Part shown: positions 37,111-45,199 of the stretch, piece by piece | Position numbering within the stretch: position 1 is the first letter of the stretch | Layout: each line of letters starts with the position of its first letter | Source of the DNA: Sphingobacteriaceae bacterium | GTDB taxonomy: Bacteria > Bacteroidota > Bacteroidia > B-17B0 > Aurantibacillaceae | Assembly (NCBI GenBank): GCA_002319075.1 | Contig: NVQB01000001.1 | Location: 1,302,001-1,366,000, forward strand | Direction of reading: 5' to 3' | Length of the DNA stretch: 64,000 bases | Position numbers and translations under genes: made by a program | The notes under the pieces: model-generated | Database searches by the model: none | The model's input: only the letters and a program-made list of their open reading frames with translations | Told to the model about the DNA's origin: nothing

Positions 37111-37142
37111 TATATTTGAAATTACAGGATAGAACAGGACAG
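37111..37142 (+). promoter_or_regulatory. candidate -7 element with adjoining CAGGAYAG direct repeats
   Basis: TATATTTG (37111-37118) is a perfect TAnnTTTG element, though no TTTG is seen at a proper -33 spacing. CAGGATAG (37125-37132) and CAGGACAG (37135-37142) follow, exactly 10 bp apart, at or just after the expected start of transcription. Missing -33 identity is common at activated promoters; position at +1 could equally block transcription. Confidence 0.45.
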
Positions 37143-37177
37143 ACTTAGGCTTGTCTTTTTTTTTCTTTACTAAAGTA

Positions 37178-37195
37178 TTTAAGTAATCACTCATC
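37178..37195. promoter_or_regulatory. TetR-like operator upstream of module B
   Basis: TTTAAGT-AATC-ACTCATC, 42 bp before the GH28 ATG. The 12-mer AGTAATCACTCA is identical to the one at 50986-50997 upstream of module D. The inner arms pair with one mismatch. Confidence 0.45.
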
Positions 37196-37237
37196 TGATT
37201 ATTCCTTTACTTTAAACAGGAATAAAATAAATAATCT

Positions 37238-38656
37238 ATGAAAAAAAATCTTGCCATCTGTTTTCTTTTAATTTCTGGTTTCTTCTTCGCTCAAAAAACA
37301 GGTGACATGTCCTGGGTAAAAAAAGTAGGTGCCAGAAAATTTCCCGCCAGTCAGGCCGTTTTCAACGTTAATTCTTATGGAGCAGTTAATGATGGAGTTA
37401 CTCTGTCAACAGAATCTATCCAAAAAGCTATTGACGATTGCGCCAAAAAAGGCGGTGGAATTATTTCGTTTAACGCAGGTACCTATGTTATGGGATCCAT
37501 TTTCTTAAAAGAAAACGTACACCTTAAAATCGATAAAGGTGTTCTTATTTTAGGATCACAAAATTTTTTAGACTATCCCGAAATTGACACACGCATTGCA
37601 GGAATAGAAATGAAATGGCCCGCGGCCCTTATTAATATCATGAATACCAAAAATGTTGCTGTGAGTGGAGAAGGTGTAATTAATGCAAGAGGAAAATTTT
37701 GCTGGGATAAATACTGGACAATGCGAAAAGAATACGATGCTAAAGGTTTACGATGGATAGTGGATTATGATGCCAAACGCGTGAGAACTTTTCTCGTACA
37801 AAATTCATCTGATGTTTCACTCACAGGTCTCACTTTTGAAAACGCCGGTTTTTGGACCGTTCAGCTGCTGTACTCAGATCATCTTACGGTTGATGGTATA
37901 ACTATTAAAAATAACAAAGACGGTAAAGGTCCTAGTACCGATGGAATAGATGTAGATTCCTCTAGTTGGGTTTTAATTGAAAATTGTGATATCGACTGCA
38001 ATGATGATGATTTTTGTTTGAAGGCAGGAAGAGACTGGGATGGTTTGCGTGTGAACAAACCTACAGAATACGTTGTTATTAGAAAATGTATTGCGCGAAA
38101 AGGTGGTGGACTCTTAACTTTAGGAAGCGAGACATCAGGGTATATTCGCCACGTACTGGCCACGGATCTTATTGCAAAAGGTACGGGTAACGGATTTCAT
38201 ATCAAATCAGCAACCACTCGCGGTGGCGGTGTAGAAGACATTCACTTTGAAAATATTCAAATGGACAGTGTGAAAAATGTTTTTCATTTTACTATGAATT
38301 GGAATCCGGCCTACAGTTACTCAAAATTGCCGGAAGGAATAGACCCGGAAAATATTCCAGCGCATTGGACAACCATGTTAAATAAAGTAGACCCCGTTGA
38401 GAAAGGAACTCCGCATTTTAAGGATGTGTATGTAAAAAACATTAAAGTGAGTAGTGCCAAAGTGATCATACTCGCTGAAGGCATGAAAGCGTCTTATCTG
38501 CAAAATTTTAATTTCCAGGATGTAAACATACTTGGTGACGAAAAAGGAAAAATTGAATTTGCCGAAAACTGGACTTTTAAAAATGTAAAGTTGTTGTCTA
38601 AAAGTGATAAAGACCTGCAGGTAACGGAGTCTGTAAATGTAACTGTTCCAAAATAA
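37238..38656 (+). CDS. GH28 polygalacturonase-family hydrolase
   Basis: A 472-residue exported right-handed beta-helix enzyme (signal peptide MKKNLAICFLLISGFFFA). GH28 motifs: SYGAVNDGVTLSTESIQKAI at the start of the helix, GIDVDSSSWVLIENCDI with NDDDFCLKAGRDWDG for the paired Asp residues, GGLLTLGSETSG for the GHG region and FHIKSATTRGGG for the RIK region. The HIKS and GSE variants are those of the exo-acting or rhamnogalacturonan-type bacterial subgroup. Predicted role is hydrolysis of alpha-1,4 galacturonic linkages or related pectin bonds. First gene of module B. Confidence 0.9.
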   Translation: MKKNLAICFLLISGFFFAQKTGDMSWVKKVGARKFPASQAVFNVNSYGAVNDGVTLSTESIQKAIDDCAKKGGGIISFNAGTYVMGSIFLKENVHLKIDKGVLILGSQNFLDYPEIDTRIAGIEMKWPAALINIMNTKNVAVSGEGVINARGKFCWDKYWTMRKEYDAKGLRWIVDYDAKRVRTFLVQNSSDVSLTGLTFENAGFWTVQLLYSDHLTVDGITIKNNKDGKGPSTDGIDVDSSSWVLIENCDIDCNDDDFCLKAGRDWDGLRVNKPTEYVVIRKCIARKGGGLLTLGSETSGYIRHVLATDLIAKGTGNGFHIKSATTRGGGVEDIHFENIQMDSVKNVFHFTMNWNPAYSYSKLPEGIDPENIPAHWTTMLNKVDPVEKGTPHFKDVYVKNIKVSSAKVIILAEGMKASYLQNFNFQDVNILGDEKGKIEFAENWTFKNVKLLSKSDKDLQVTESVNVTVPK

Positions 38657-38658
38657 TT

Positions 38659-40092
38659 ATGAAAAATCTCTTATTTACAATTTCTCTTGTACTAGCACTT
38701 ATTACAAAAGCACAAACAGCCCAGGGGCCTAATATTATTTTTATTCTTGCCGACGACCTTGGTTATGGCGACGTAGGATGTTATGGTCAGCAAAAAATAA
38801 AAACACCGAATATTGACGCACTTGCCAGAGAAGGAAAACGTTTTACGCAATTCTACTCAGGTACTGCGGTTTGCGCGCCTGCACGCACTTCCCTTATGTC
38901 GGGCTTACATACGGGCCATACACCAATTCGTGGTAACAAAACTTTTAAACCTGAAGGACAAACTCCACTTCCTGATTCGATTATTACTTTCGCAACCCGT
39001 CTACAAAATTCAGGCTATAACACTGCAGCTTTTGGAAAGTGGTCTTTGGGATTTATAGGAACATCGGGCGATCCTGCTAAGAAAGGAATTCAGAACTTTT
39101 ATGGTTATAATTGTCAAACATTAGCTCACGATTATTATCCCGATCATCTTTGGGAAAATACAACCCGCATCGAATTTCCTTCGAATGCACGTAAGCACGA
39201 CCATTATTCTGCGGACATTATTCATGAAAAAGCCATGCAATTTATTAGCGCGCAAAACAAAGAAAAACCCTTCTTTATTTATTTACCTTACACACTTCCT
39301 CACGCTGATTTAAATTTACCAGAAGATTCTGTTTATAAAAGTTACGTGCAATTGTTTAACGAACCTACTCGCAACATAAGCAGTCCTGCAGATACCATCG
39401 GCGGAAAATTATTTCAGAAATACCCACACGCTGCTTTTGCTGCTATGGTTTCCAGACTGGATAGATACGTAGGAGAAATAACACAACTGATTGATAAAAT
39501 GGGGTTTGGGGAGAATACTATAATTATTTTTACGAGCGACAATGGTCCTCATCGCGAAGGCGGAGCAGACCCGGAATTCTTTAAAAGCGGCGGTATTTAC
39601 AAAGGCATAAAAAGAGATCTTTACGAAGGTGGTATTCGCGAACCGTTTATTGCCCGCTGGAAAGGGACTATCAAACCAGGTGTGGACAATTCAAGTATTT
39701 TTGCACTCTACGATTTTTATAATACGGTAATGGATCTGTCAAAACAGCCCGCGGCCTATTATACAAAAGATGGCATCTCTTTTCTGCCAACTTTGCTGGA
39801 TAAAAAACAAAGTCAGCACCTCTATTTATATTGGGAGCTAAATGAGTTTGGTGGTAAGCAAGCCATTCGCGTTGGAAAATGGAAAGGAGTAAAAACAAAC
39901 ATACTCGAAAATGCGAATTCACCTCTGGAACTATACGATCTCGAGAAAGATCCATCAGAACTTTATAATCTTGCAGAAAAAAACCCTGCAGTTGCTAAAA
40001 AATTAAATGTACTCATTCAGTCTGCACATGTCGCTAATAAGGACTGGCCGCTGCTTTTAAACGAAAACAAGTCTTCATTACATGAAAAATAA
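38659..40092 (+). CDS. S1-family (type I, formylglycine) sulfatase
   Basis: A 477-residue exported sulfatase. The signal peptide ends near residue 20. The metal-binding N-terminal motif is FILADDLGYGDVGCYGQQ and the formylglycine precursor is Cys72 in VCAPARTSLMSGLHTGH (CxPxR). The second metal site is IIIFTSDNGPHREGG. It resembles the arylsulfatase A-like group of marine Bacteroidota. It needs a maturase (anSME or FGE), which is not in the window. It lies 2 bp after GH28 and overlaps CE12 by 11 bp, so it belongs to this pectin operon. The sulfated substrate is not known. Confidence 0.92.
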   Translation: MKNLLFTISLVLALITKAQTAQGPNIIFILADDLGYGDVGCYGQQKIKTPNIDALAREGKRFTQFYSGTAVCAPARTSLMSGLHTGHTPIRGNKTFKPEGQTPLPDSIITFATRLQNSGYNTAAFGKWSLGFIGTSGDPAKKGIQNFYGYNCQTLAHDYYPDHLWENTTRIEFPSNARKHDHYSADIIHEKAMQFISAQNKEKPFFIYLPYTLPHADLNLPEDSVYKSYVQLFNEPTRNISSPADTIGGKLFQKYPHAAFAAMVSRLDRYVGEITQLIDKMGFGENTIIIFTSDNGPHREGGADPEFFKSGGIYKGIKRDLYEGGIREPFIARWKGTIKPGVDNSSIFALYDFYNTVMDLSKQPAAYYTKDGISFLPTLLDKKQSQHLYLYWELNEFGGKQAIRVGKWKGVKTNILENANSPLELYDLEKDPSELYNLAEKNPAVAKKLNVLIQSAHVANKDWPLLLNENKSSLHEK

Positions 40093-40870
40093 GATCCGTT
40101 ACTCTTTAGGGTTTATCGTTGTCGCATCCCTTCTATTCTCTTTTACCTTTCTTTCAAAGGAAAAACCCACACTCTTTATTATTGGAGATTCTACTGTGAA
40201 AAACGGAGATAATACCGGCAAAGATAATTTGTGGGGCTGGGGAAGTTTTATCCAGAATTATTTCGACACCCTGAAAATTTCTATACACAATGATGCTATT
40301 GGTGGAAGAAGCAGTAAATCTTTTATTACCGACGGACGTTGGGATAAACTAATGAGTGAATTAAAACCCGGAGATTTTGTGATCATTCAATTTGGTCATA
40401 ACGATCGGGGTCCGCTTGACGATACTGCTCGTGCGCGAGGCACCATTAAGGGAACTGGAGAGGAAACGAAAGACATTTATAATCCTGTTAGAAAAGTAAA
40501 GGAAACCGTACACACATACGGATGGTATCTTCGCAAGTACGTAAACGAAAGTAAATCAAAAGGAGCAATCCCTATTATTTGTTCTCTTGTTCCAAGAAAC
40601 ATCTGGACAAATGGAAGAGTAGAACGTTGCAACGATGATTACACTAAATGGGCTAAAGAAGTTGCTGCAGAAACCAAAGTCAGTTTTATTGACTTGAACA
40701 ATCTGGTAGCAGACAAATACGAAGCAATGGATTCTGTAAAAGTAAAACTTTTTTTCCCGAAAGACCATACTCATACAAATTTAGAAGGTGCTAAATTGAA
40801 CACCGAAACCGTAGTAAGCGGAATAAAAAATTTAAAGGAAAATCCGTTAAAAAATTATTTAATTCAATAA
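40082..40870 (+). CDS. CE12 rhamnogalacturonan acetylesterase
   Basis: A 262-residue exported SGNH esterase with an uncleaved-looking N-terminal hydrophobic segment (FIVVASLLFSFTFLS). Catalytic motifs are FIIGDSTVKNGDN (Ser), DAIGGRSSKSFI (Gly block), IQFGHNDRGPLDD (Asn) and KDHTHTNLEGAKLN (Asp/His). The sequence is clearly different from the CE12 at 34870, notably a long insert after the Asn block. It overlaps the sulfatase by 11 bp and is 7 bp from the following esterase. Confidence 0.92.
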   Translation: MKNKIRYSLGFIVVASLLFSFTFLSKEKPTLFIIGDSTVKNGDNTGKDNLWGWGSFIQNYFDTLKISIHNDAIGGRSSKSFITDGRWDKLMSELKPGDFVIIQFGHNDRGPLDDTARARGTIKGTGEETKDIYNPVRKVKETVHTYGWYLRKYVNESKSKGAIPIICSLVPRNIWTNGRVERCNDDYTKWAKEVAAETKVSFIDLNNLVADKYEAMDSVKVKLFFPKDHTHTNLEGAKLNTETVVSGIKNLKENPLKNYLIQ

Positions 40871-40877
40871 AACTACC

Positions 40878-41798
40878 ATGACAGCTTTAAAAAACCACCT
40901 TTTAATAAGTCTTATGGCTTTTACAACACTTTTTAAAGCGCAGGAAATCATCCCTTTATACAGTGGAGAAATCCCTAATTCAAAGCCCTGCAACCTGGTA
41001 GAATCAAGTACTACAACCTTACGGGCTTCCGATAGCGTCATGGTCGAACGCGTCTCTCATGTTACAAAACCCGAGCTGATCGCTTTTTTTCCGCCGGCCG
41101 GAAAAGCAAACGGCACCTCTGTTATTATTTGCCCCGGTGGCGCATATAAAATTCTTGCTATAAACATTGAAGGTTATGATGTTGCTAAAAAACTAAACGC
41201 AGCGGGCATCACAGCGTTTGTTTTAAAATACCGGTTACCAAGTGACACCAGTATGCGCGATAAGAGTATTGGCCCTTTACAAGATGCCCAAAGAGCTATA
41301 CAACTTGTAAAAGAAAATGCAGAAAAATGGCGGCTTGATAGCACAAGAGTTGGCTTGATGGGATTTTCAGCAGGCGGTCATCTTGCTTCTACTGCCGCAA
41401 CCCATTTTAAAGAAGTAATTCCAAATGCTCAGAAAATAAATCTCATTCCATCTTTCTTAATTCTCGCATATCCTGTTATCAGTTTTGAAGACAGCCTGAC
41501 ACACCTTATCTCGCGCTCACGCTTGTTAGGACCATCACAATCACCTGAAGCAATACATTTGTATTCTAACGATAAACAAGTAAGTTCGAAAACACCTAAA
41601 ACATTTATCGTTCACGCCATTGATGACAAAGGGGTGAAGGTTGAAAATTCATTGTACTTCATAGCAGCTTTAAAAAAATACAAAGTGCCTGTAGAGGTAT
41701 TCTTGTATGCTAAAGGAGGCCACGGTTTCGGAATTCTAAATAAAACCACTCCCGTTAACTGGATCGACGATTGTATCCGTTGGATAAATACAAACTAA
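40878..41798 (+). CDS. exported alpha/beta-hydrolase esterase
   Basis: A 306-residue serine esterase with a signal peptide ending about residue 20 (TTLFKAQ). Motifs: oxyanion region CPGGAYKILAINIEGYD, FVLKYRL, nucleophile Ser in GLMGFSAGGHLAS, Asp in FIVHAIDDKGVKVENS and His in KGGHGFGIL. This is the acetylesterase type (BD-FAE/AXE-like, COG0657) often found with plant-polysaccharide enzymes. Deacetylation of pectin or xylan-type oligosaccharides is likely. It is the last gene of module B. Confidence 0.85.
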   Translation: MTALKNHLLISLMAFTTLFKAQEIIPLYSGEIPNSKPCNLVESSTTTLRASDSVMVERVSHVTKPELIAFFPPAGKANGTSVIICPGGAYKILAINIEGYDVAKKLNAAGITAFVLKYRLPSDTSMRDKSIGPLQDAQRAIQLVKENAEKWRLDSTRVGLMGFSAGGHLASTAATHFKEVIPNAQKINLIPSFLILAYPVISFEDSLTHLISRSRLLGPSQSPEAIHLYSNDKQVSSKTPKTFIVHAIDDKGVKVENSLYFIAALKKYKVPVEVFLYAKGGHGFGILNKTTPVNWIDDCIRWINTN

Positions 41799-41902
41799 TT
41801 TTTCACATTATTCACTACAGTAGGATAAACGGATTTTGTATCTATTCTTTAAAAAAAAAATCTTACTATCTGTAGCACTTTCAAAGCTTTTTTTTATTTC
41901 GA

Positions 41903-41910
41903 CAGGATAG
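41903..41910 (+). promoter_or_regulatory. single CAGGATAG unit upstream of second susC
   Basis: CAGGATAG matches the first unit at 37125-37132. No second unit is seen 10 bp away. It is 131 bp before the susC start. Weak on its own. Confidence 0.25.
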
Positions 41911-41956
41911 TGCATAACGGTTTCCGTGAATCATTTTTTTTTCTTTGGCTCAACAG

Positions 41957-41996
41957 AGTGAGTGACTACTTATTTTAGTGAGTAGTCGCTTATTTT
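41957..41996 (+). promoter_or_regulatory. tandem 20-bp direct repeat, two TetR-like sites, upstream of second susC
   Basis: AGTGAGTGACTACTTATTTT (41957-41976) is followed immediately by AGTGAGTAGTCGCTTATTTT (41977-41996). They differ only in the five central bases. Each holds AGTGAGT-N4-RCTTATT, the arm-spacer layout of the sites at 17554 and 50982. The pair ends 45 bp before the ATG. Two helical turns separate the copies, so two dimers could sit on the same face. Confidence 0.6.
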
Positions 41997-42041
41997 TTGA
42001 ATAAATAGAAACTATTGTTAACCACAATTAAACAAACACAC

Positions 42042-45000
42042 ATGAAAAAAAAACTACTAACATGGTGCCTTACATTACTGTCCATAGCAGCGTTTGCTCA
42101 AACGCGGACTATAACGGGCAAGATTATTGGTTCTGCAAAAGACACCCTTGCCGGTGTTGTTGTAAAGGAAAAAGGAACCAGTAACGGAACATTAACCGAT
42201 GCAAATGGCAACTTCTCTCTTGTTGTGGCCGATACTGCAAATGTTACACTTCAACTATCTGCCGTAGGATTTCGCGATAAGGAAGTAAAACTAGGAACAC
42301 TTTCTTCTGCGAATTTAACTTTGGAGGAAGATGCAGAACTTCTCGACGATGTTGTTATTGTGGGATATGGTACTCAAAAGGCCTCATCGATAAGCGGCGC
42401 TATTGCGACATTTAAAGCCGACAACCTCGAAGAAAGGCCCGTGGCAAGGGTAGATCAGGCATTGGTAGGACAAATGGCCGGCGTGCAGGTAAAACAAACT
42501 TCCGGAGCCCCGGGTAAAGCCATGAGTATTCAGGTACGGGGTGCAGGATCTATTTCCGGAGGCAACGAACCTTTATACGTGTTAGATGGTTTTCCTTTAA
42601 GTCAGTCGGCTCCCGGAGCCAGTGGCAGCTTTGCAACAAATCCGCTCGATAATATTAATCCCAACGACATCGAATCTATTCAGGTTTTAAAGGATGCTTC
42701 GGCAGCAGCCATTTATGGATCACGCGCTGCAAACGGTGTTGTTATCATAACTACCAAAAAAGGAAAATCAGGAAAACCACAACTTAACTTTAACGTTACC
42801 AGCGGCTTTTCGCAAGCAAGTAAACGCGTAAAGATGATGGATGGCGATCAGTGGATTAACAGAGCAACAGAGATGATCAACGCTCAATGGGTAGCTTCTG
42901 GTACCGGAAGAACTGCTTCTCAAACAACAGAACAAAGAAGACAAATATTAAACTTACCTGCAGGGGGTATTAATCCAACTTATATGCTCGACGACCGCTG
43001 GGCGCAACCGGGTCGCCCTGGTCTGCAGGAAATAAACTGGCAGGATGAAATTTTCCGTACTGGTTTCATGCAGAATTATCAATTGTCAGCAAGCGGCGCT
43101 ACTGATTACATGCGCTATTATATATCCGGAAACGTAGGTAGTCAGGATGGTTTTGTAAAAGGTATGGATTTTACAAATTATTCAGCAAGAGCTAACGTGG
43201 AAGTAACGCCTAATAAAAAATTCAAATTTGGTATTAATCTTGCGCCTACCTTTTCCATAAGAAATGATCCGGGTGTTGAAGGTAAAGATGGTATCCTTCA
43301 CCAGGCAGTATCTTTTTCTCCTATACAAGAAGCCAGTTCTGGCTTGCACGTTAACACTTATGATAACGCTGGTTATATCTGGTCTAACTCACTTAATAGC
43401 TCTGTAGATAAATTAACTACTCAGGTAGGAGAAAATAAATTATTCAGAACACTTGCAACCACTTACCTCAATTATGAAGTGCTTCCGGGGCTTGTGGCGC
43501 GCACCACGGTGAATCTTGACAATGCTGACAATACAAGAAAAACATTTATACCTTACACGCTTGTAGGTACGCTTGCGTCAAGACAAGGTCAACCAGGTGT
43601 TAATACCTCAGGCACCTACTCGGCTTACCGCAACCAAACTTTTGTAAATGAAAATACACTAGGCTATTCGAAAAAATTCAAAGAAGTACACAACCTTTCT
43701 GTTCTTGCGGGTCACGCCTATACCACAGGTAAAATTGATAACGTAAACATCGCTTCAACGGGCGGCTATGCAAACAGCTCTATCACCACACTTAATGCAG
43801 CTACAGGTATTACTGGACCTGCAAGTACAAACACCAGCGAAAGTAAAAATGTATTAATCTCCTACTTCGGAAGGGTGCAATACGATTACGCAGGTAAATA
43901 CCTTTTATCTGCAAGCTTAAGACGCGATGGGTCGTCTCGTTTTGGTGCTAATAACAAGTGGGGTTATTTCCCTTCTGCCTCTGCCGCCTGGAGAATTTCA
44001 AGCGAAAAATTCATGGCAAAAACGACGAAAATAATGAACGATTTAAAACTTCGCGCAAGTTGGGGTAGATCAGGAAACTATAACATTGGCGATTATTCAA
44101 GCATATCAACACTTGGTTTCTCAAACTACACTTACAATGGAGCTTTGGCTACCGGACAAGCGCCAAACATTCTTGCTAATCCTGATTTAAGCTGGGAAAA
44201 AACAGAGACATTTAACTATGGTGTTGATATGGGATTTTTTAAGAACAGGATTACTTTTTCTGCAGACTATTACACTAAAAGAAGTACTGACCTTTTATTG
44301 AACGTACCCGTACTACAATCTACAGGCTTTGTAACTTCTTTATCCAATGTAGGTGAAGTATTGAACAAAGGATGGGAATTAGAACTAACCAGCAACAATG
44401 TTGTGAGAAAATCCTTCAGCTGGAAAACATCTGCCAATTTAACACATAACAAAAATGAAGTGATTGCACTTGGTAAAGGTCAAACTAAAATTGAGCTTCC
44501 TTCCTCTTTTGATATTTCCAATACAGTGTTACAGGTGGGAGATCAGATGAACAGTATCTATGTTGTACAGCAAGATGGTTATCTTACTGCGCAGGATATT
44601 GCAGATCATGCACCGGTTTACGGAACACAAACTGTTGGAGATCCTAAATATGTAGATGCTAATGGTGACAATAAAATCGACGCCAATGACCGCGTAGTTG
44701 TAGGTCACCCCAACCCTAATTACATCTTCGGACTCACCAACACGGTAAAATACAAAGGATTTGATCTTTCTGTTCTTGTTCAGGGTCAGCAAGGTGGTAG
44801 TGTGTATTCTCTTTTTGGAAGAGCTATAAACCGCACGGGTCAAGGCTCACAAGATAATACACTTGCCGAAAATGAAGGAACAAAATACTATTCCACATTT
44901 GGACGTATCGTAAATACTGATTGGTTGTACTCTTCAGATTATTTAAGCATCCGTAGCATTGTTCTTGGTTATGATCTGAAAAAAGTGATAAAAAGCGAAA

Positions 45001-45188
45001 AAATCCAGGCTGCCAGATTTTACGTTTCTCTTGAAAATTATTTCTCCTGGAATAAATACAAAGGCGGATTTAATCCGGAAGCTTCTAATACAGACTTAAG
45101 TGGAAGTGCTGTTTTCCCTAATGCAGGAGACTATGGTGGACTTCCCCTAGCCAAATCACTAATTTTCGGTTTGAATATCACCTTTTAA
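42042..45188 (+). CDS. susC: SusC/RagA-family TonB-dependent outer-membrane transporter (module C)
   Basis: A 1048-residue importer starting at the ATG at 42042; the open frame extends nine codons upstream from a TTG, but the signal peptide KKKLLTWCLTLLSIAAFAQ fits the later start. Domains: carboxypeptidase-regulatory-like (TITGKIIGSAKDTLAGVVVK), DDVVIVGYGTQKASSISGAI, plug (LVGQMAGVQVKQTSGAPG, SIQVLKDASAAAIYGSRAANGVV) and barrel ending FGLNITF. No STN domain. The PL22 gene downstream suggests homogalacturonan oligosaccharides as cargo. Confidence 0.95.
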   Translation: MKKKLLTWCLTLLSIAAFAQTRTITGKIIGSAKDTLAGVVVKEKGTSNGTLTDANGNFSLVVADTANVTLQLSAVGFRDKEVKLGTLSSANLTLEEDAELLDDVVIVGYGTQKASSISGAIATFKADNLEERPVARVDQALVGQMAGVQVKQTSGAPGKAMSIQVRGAGSISGGNEPLYVLDGFPLSQSAPGASGSFATNPLDNINPNDIESIQVLKDASAAAIYGSRAANGVVIITTKKGKSGKPQLNFNVTSGFSQASKRVKMMDGDQWINRATEMINAQWVASGTGRTASQTTEQRRQILNLPAGGINPTYMLDDRWAQPGRPGLQEINWQDEIFRTGFMQNYQLSASGATDYMRYYISGNVGSQDGFVKGMDFTNYSARANVEVTPNKKFKFGINLAPTFSIRNDPGVEGKDGILHQAVSFSPIQEASSGLHVNTYDNAGYIWSNSLNSSVDKLTTQVGENKLFRTLATTYLNYEVLPGLVARTTVNLDNADNTRKTFIPYTLVGTLASRQGQPGVNTSGTYSAYRNQTFVNENTLGYSKKFKEVHNLSVLAGHAYTTGKIDNVNIASTGGYANSSITTLNAATGITGPASTNTSESKNVLISYFGRVQYDYAGKYLLSASLRRDGSSRFGANNKWGYFPSASAAWRISSEKFMAKTTKIMNDLKLRASWGRSGNYNIGDYSSISTLGFSNYTYNGALATGQAPNILANPDLSWEKTETFNYGVDMGFFKNRITFSADYYTKRSTDLLLNVPVLQSTGFVTSLSNVGEVLNKGWELELTSNNVVRKSFSWKTSANLTHNKNEVIALGKGQTKIELPSSFDISNTVLQVGDQMNSIYVVQQDGYLTAQDIADHAPVYGTQTVGDPKYVDANGDNKIDANDRVVVGHPNPNYIFGLTNTVKYKGFDLSVLVQGQQGGSVYSLFGRAINRTGQGSQDNTLAENEGTKYYSTFGRIVNTDWLYSSDYLSIRSIVLGYDLKKVIKSEKIQAARFYVSLENYFSWNKYKGGFNPEASNTDLSGSAVFPNAGDYGGLPLAKSLIFGLNITF

Positions 45189-45199
45189 TCTTAAAAAAA

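Noticed and set aside
37050-37118. Full -33/-7 promoter for module B using TTTG at 37066
   Set aside because: The spacing to TATATTTG is 41 bp, too long for a -33 element; only the -7 element is reported.
38659-40092. Reading the sulfatase as an alkaline phosphatase or phosphodiesterase
   Set aside because: The CxPxR formylglycine motif with ADDLGYGD and SDNGPH is specific to type I sulfatases.
41911-41930. AACGGTTTCCG as a LacI-like composite upstream of the second susC
   Set aside because: It shares GTTTCCG with the copy at 17470 but lacks both GCAA arms; too weak to list as an operator.
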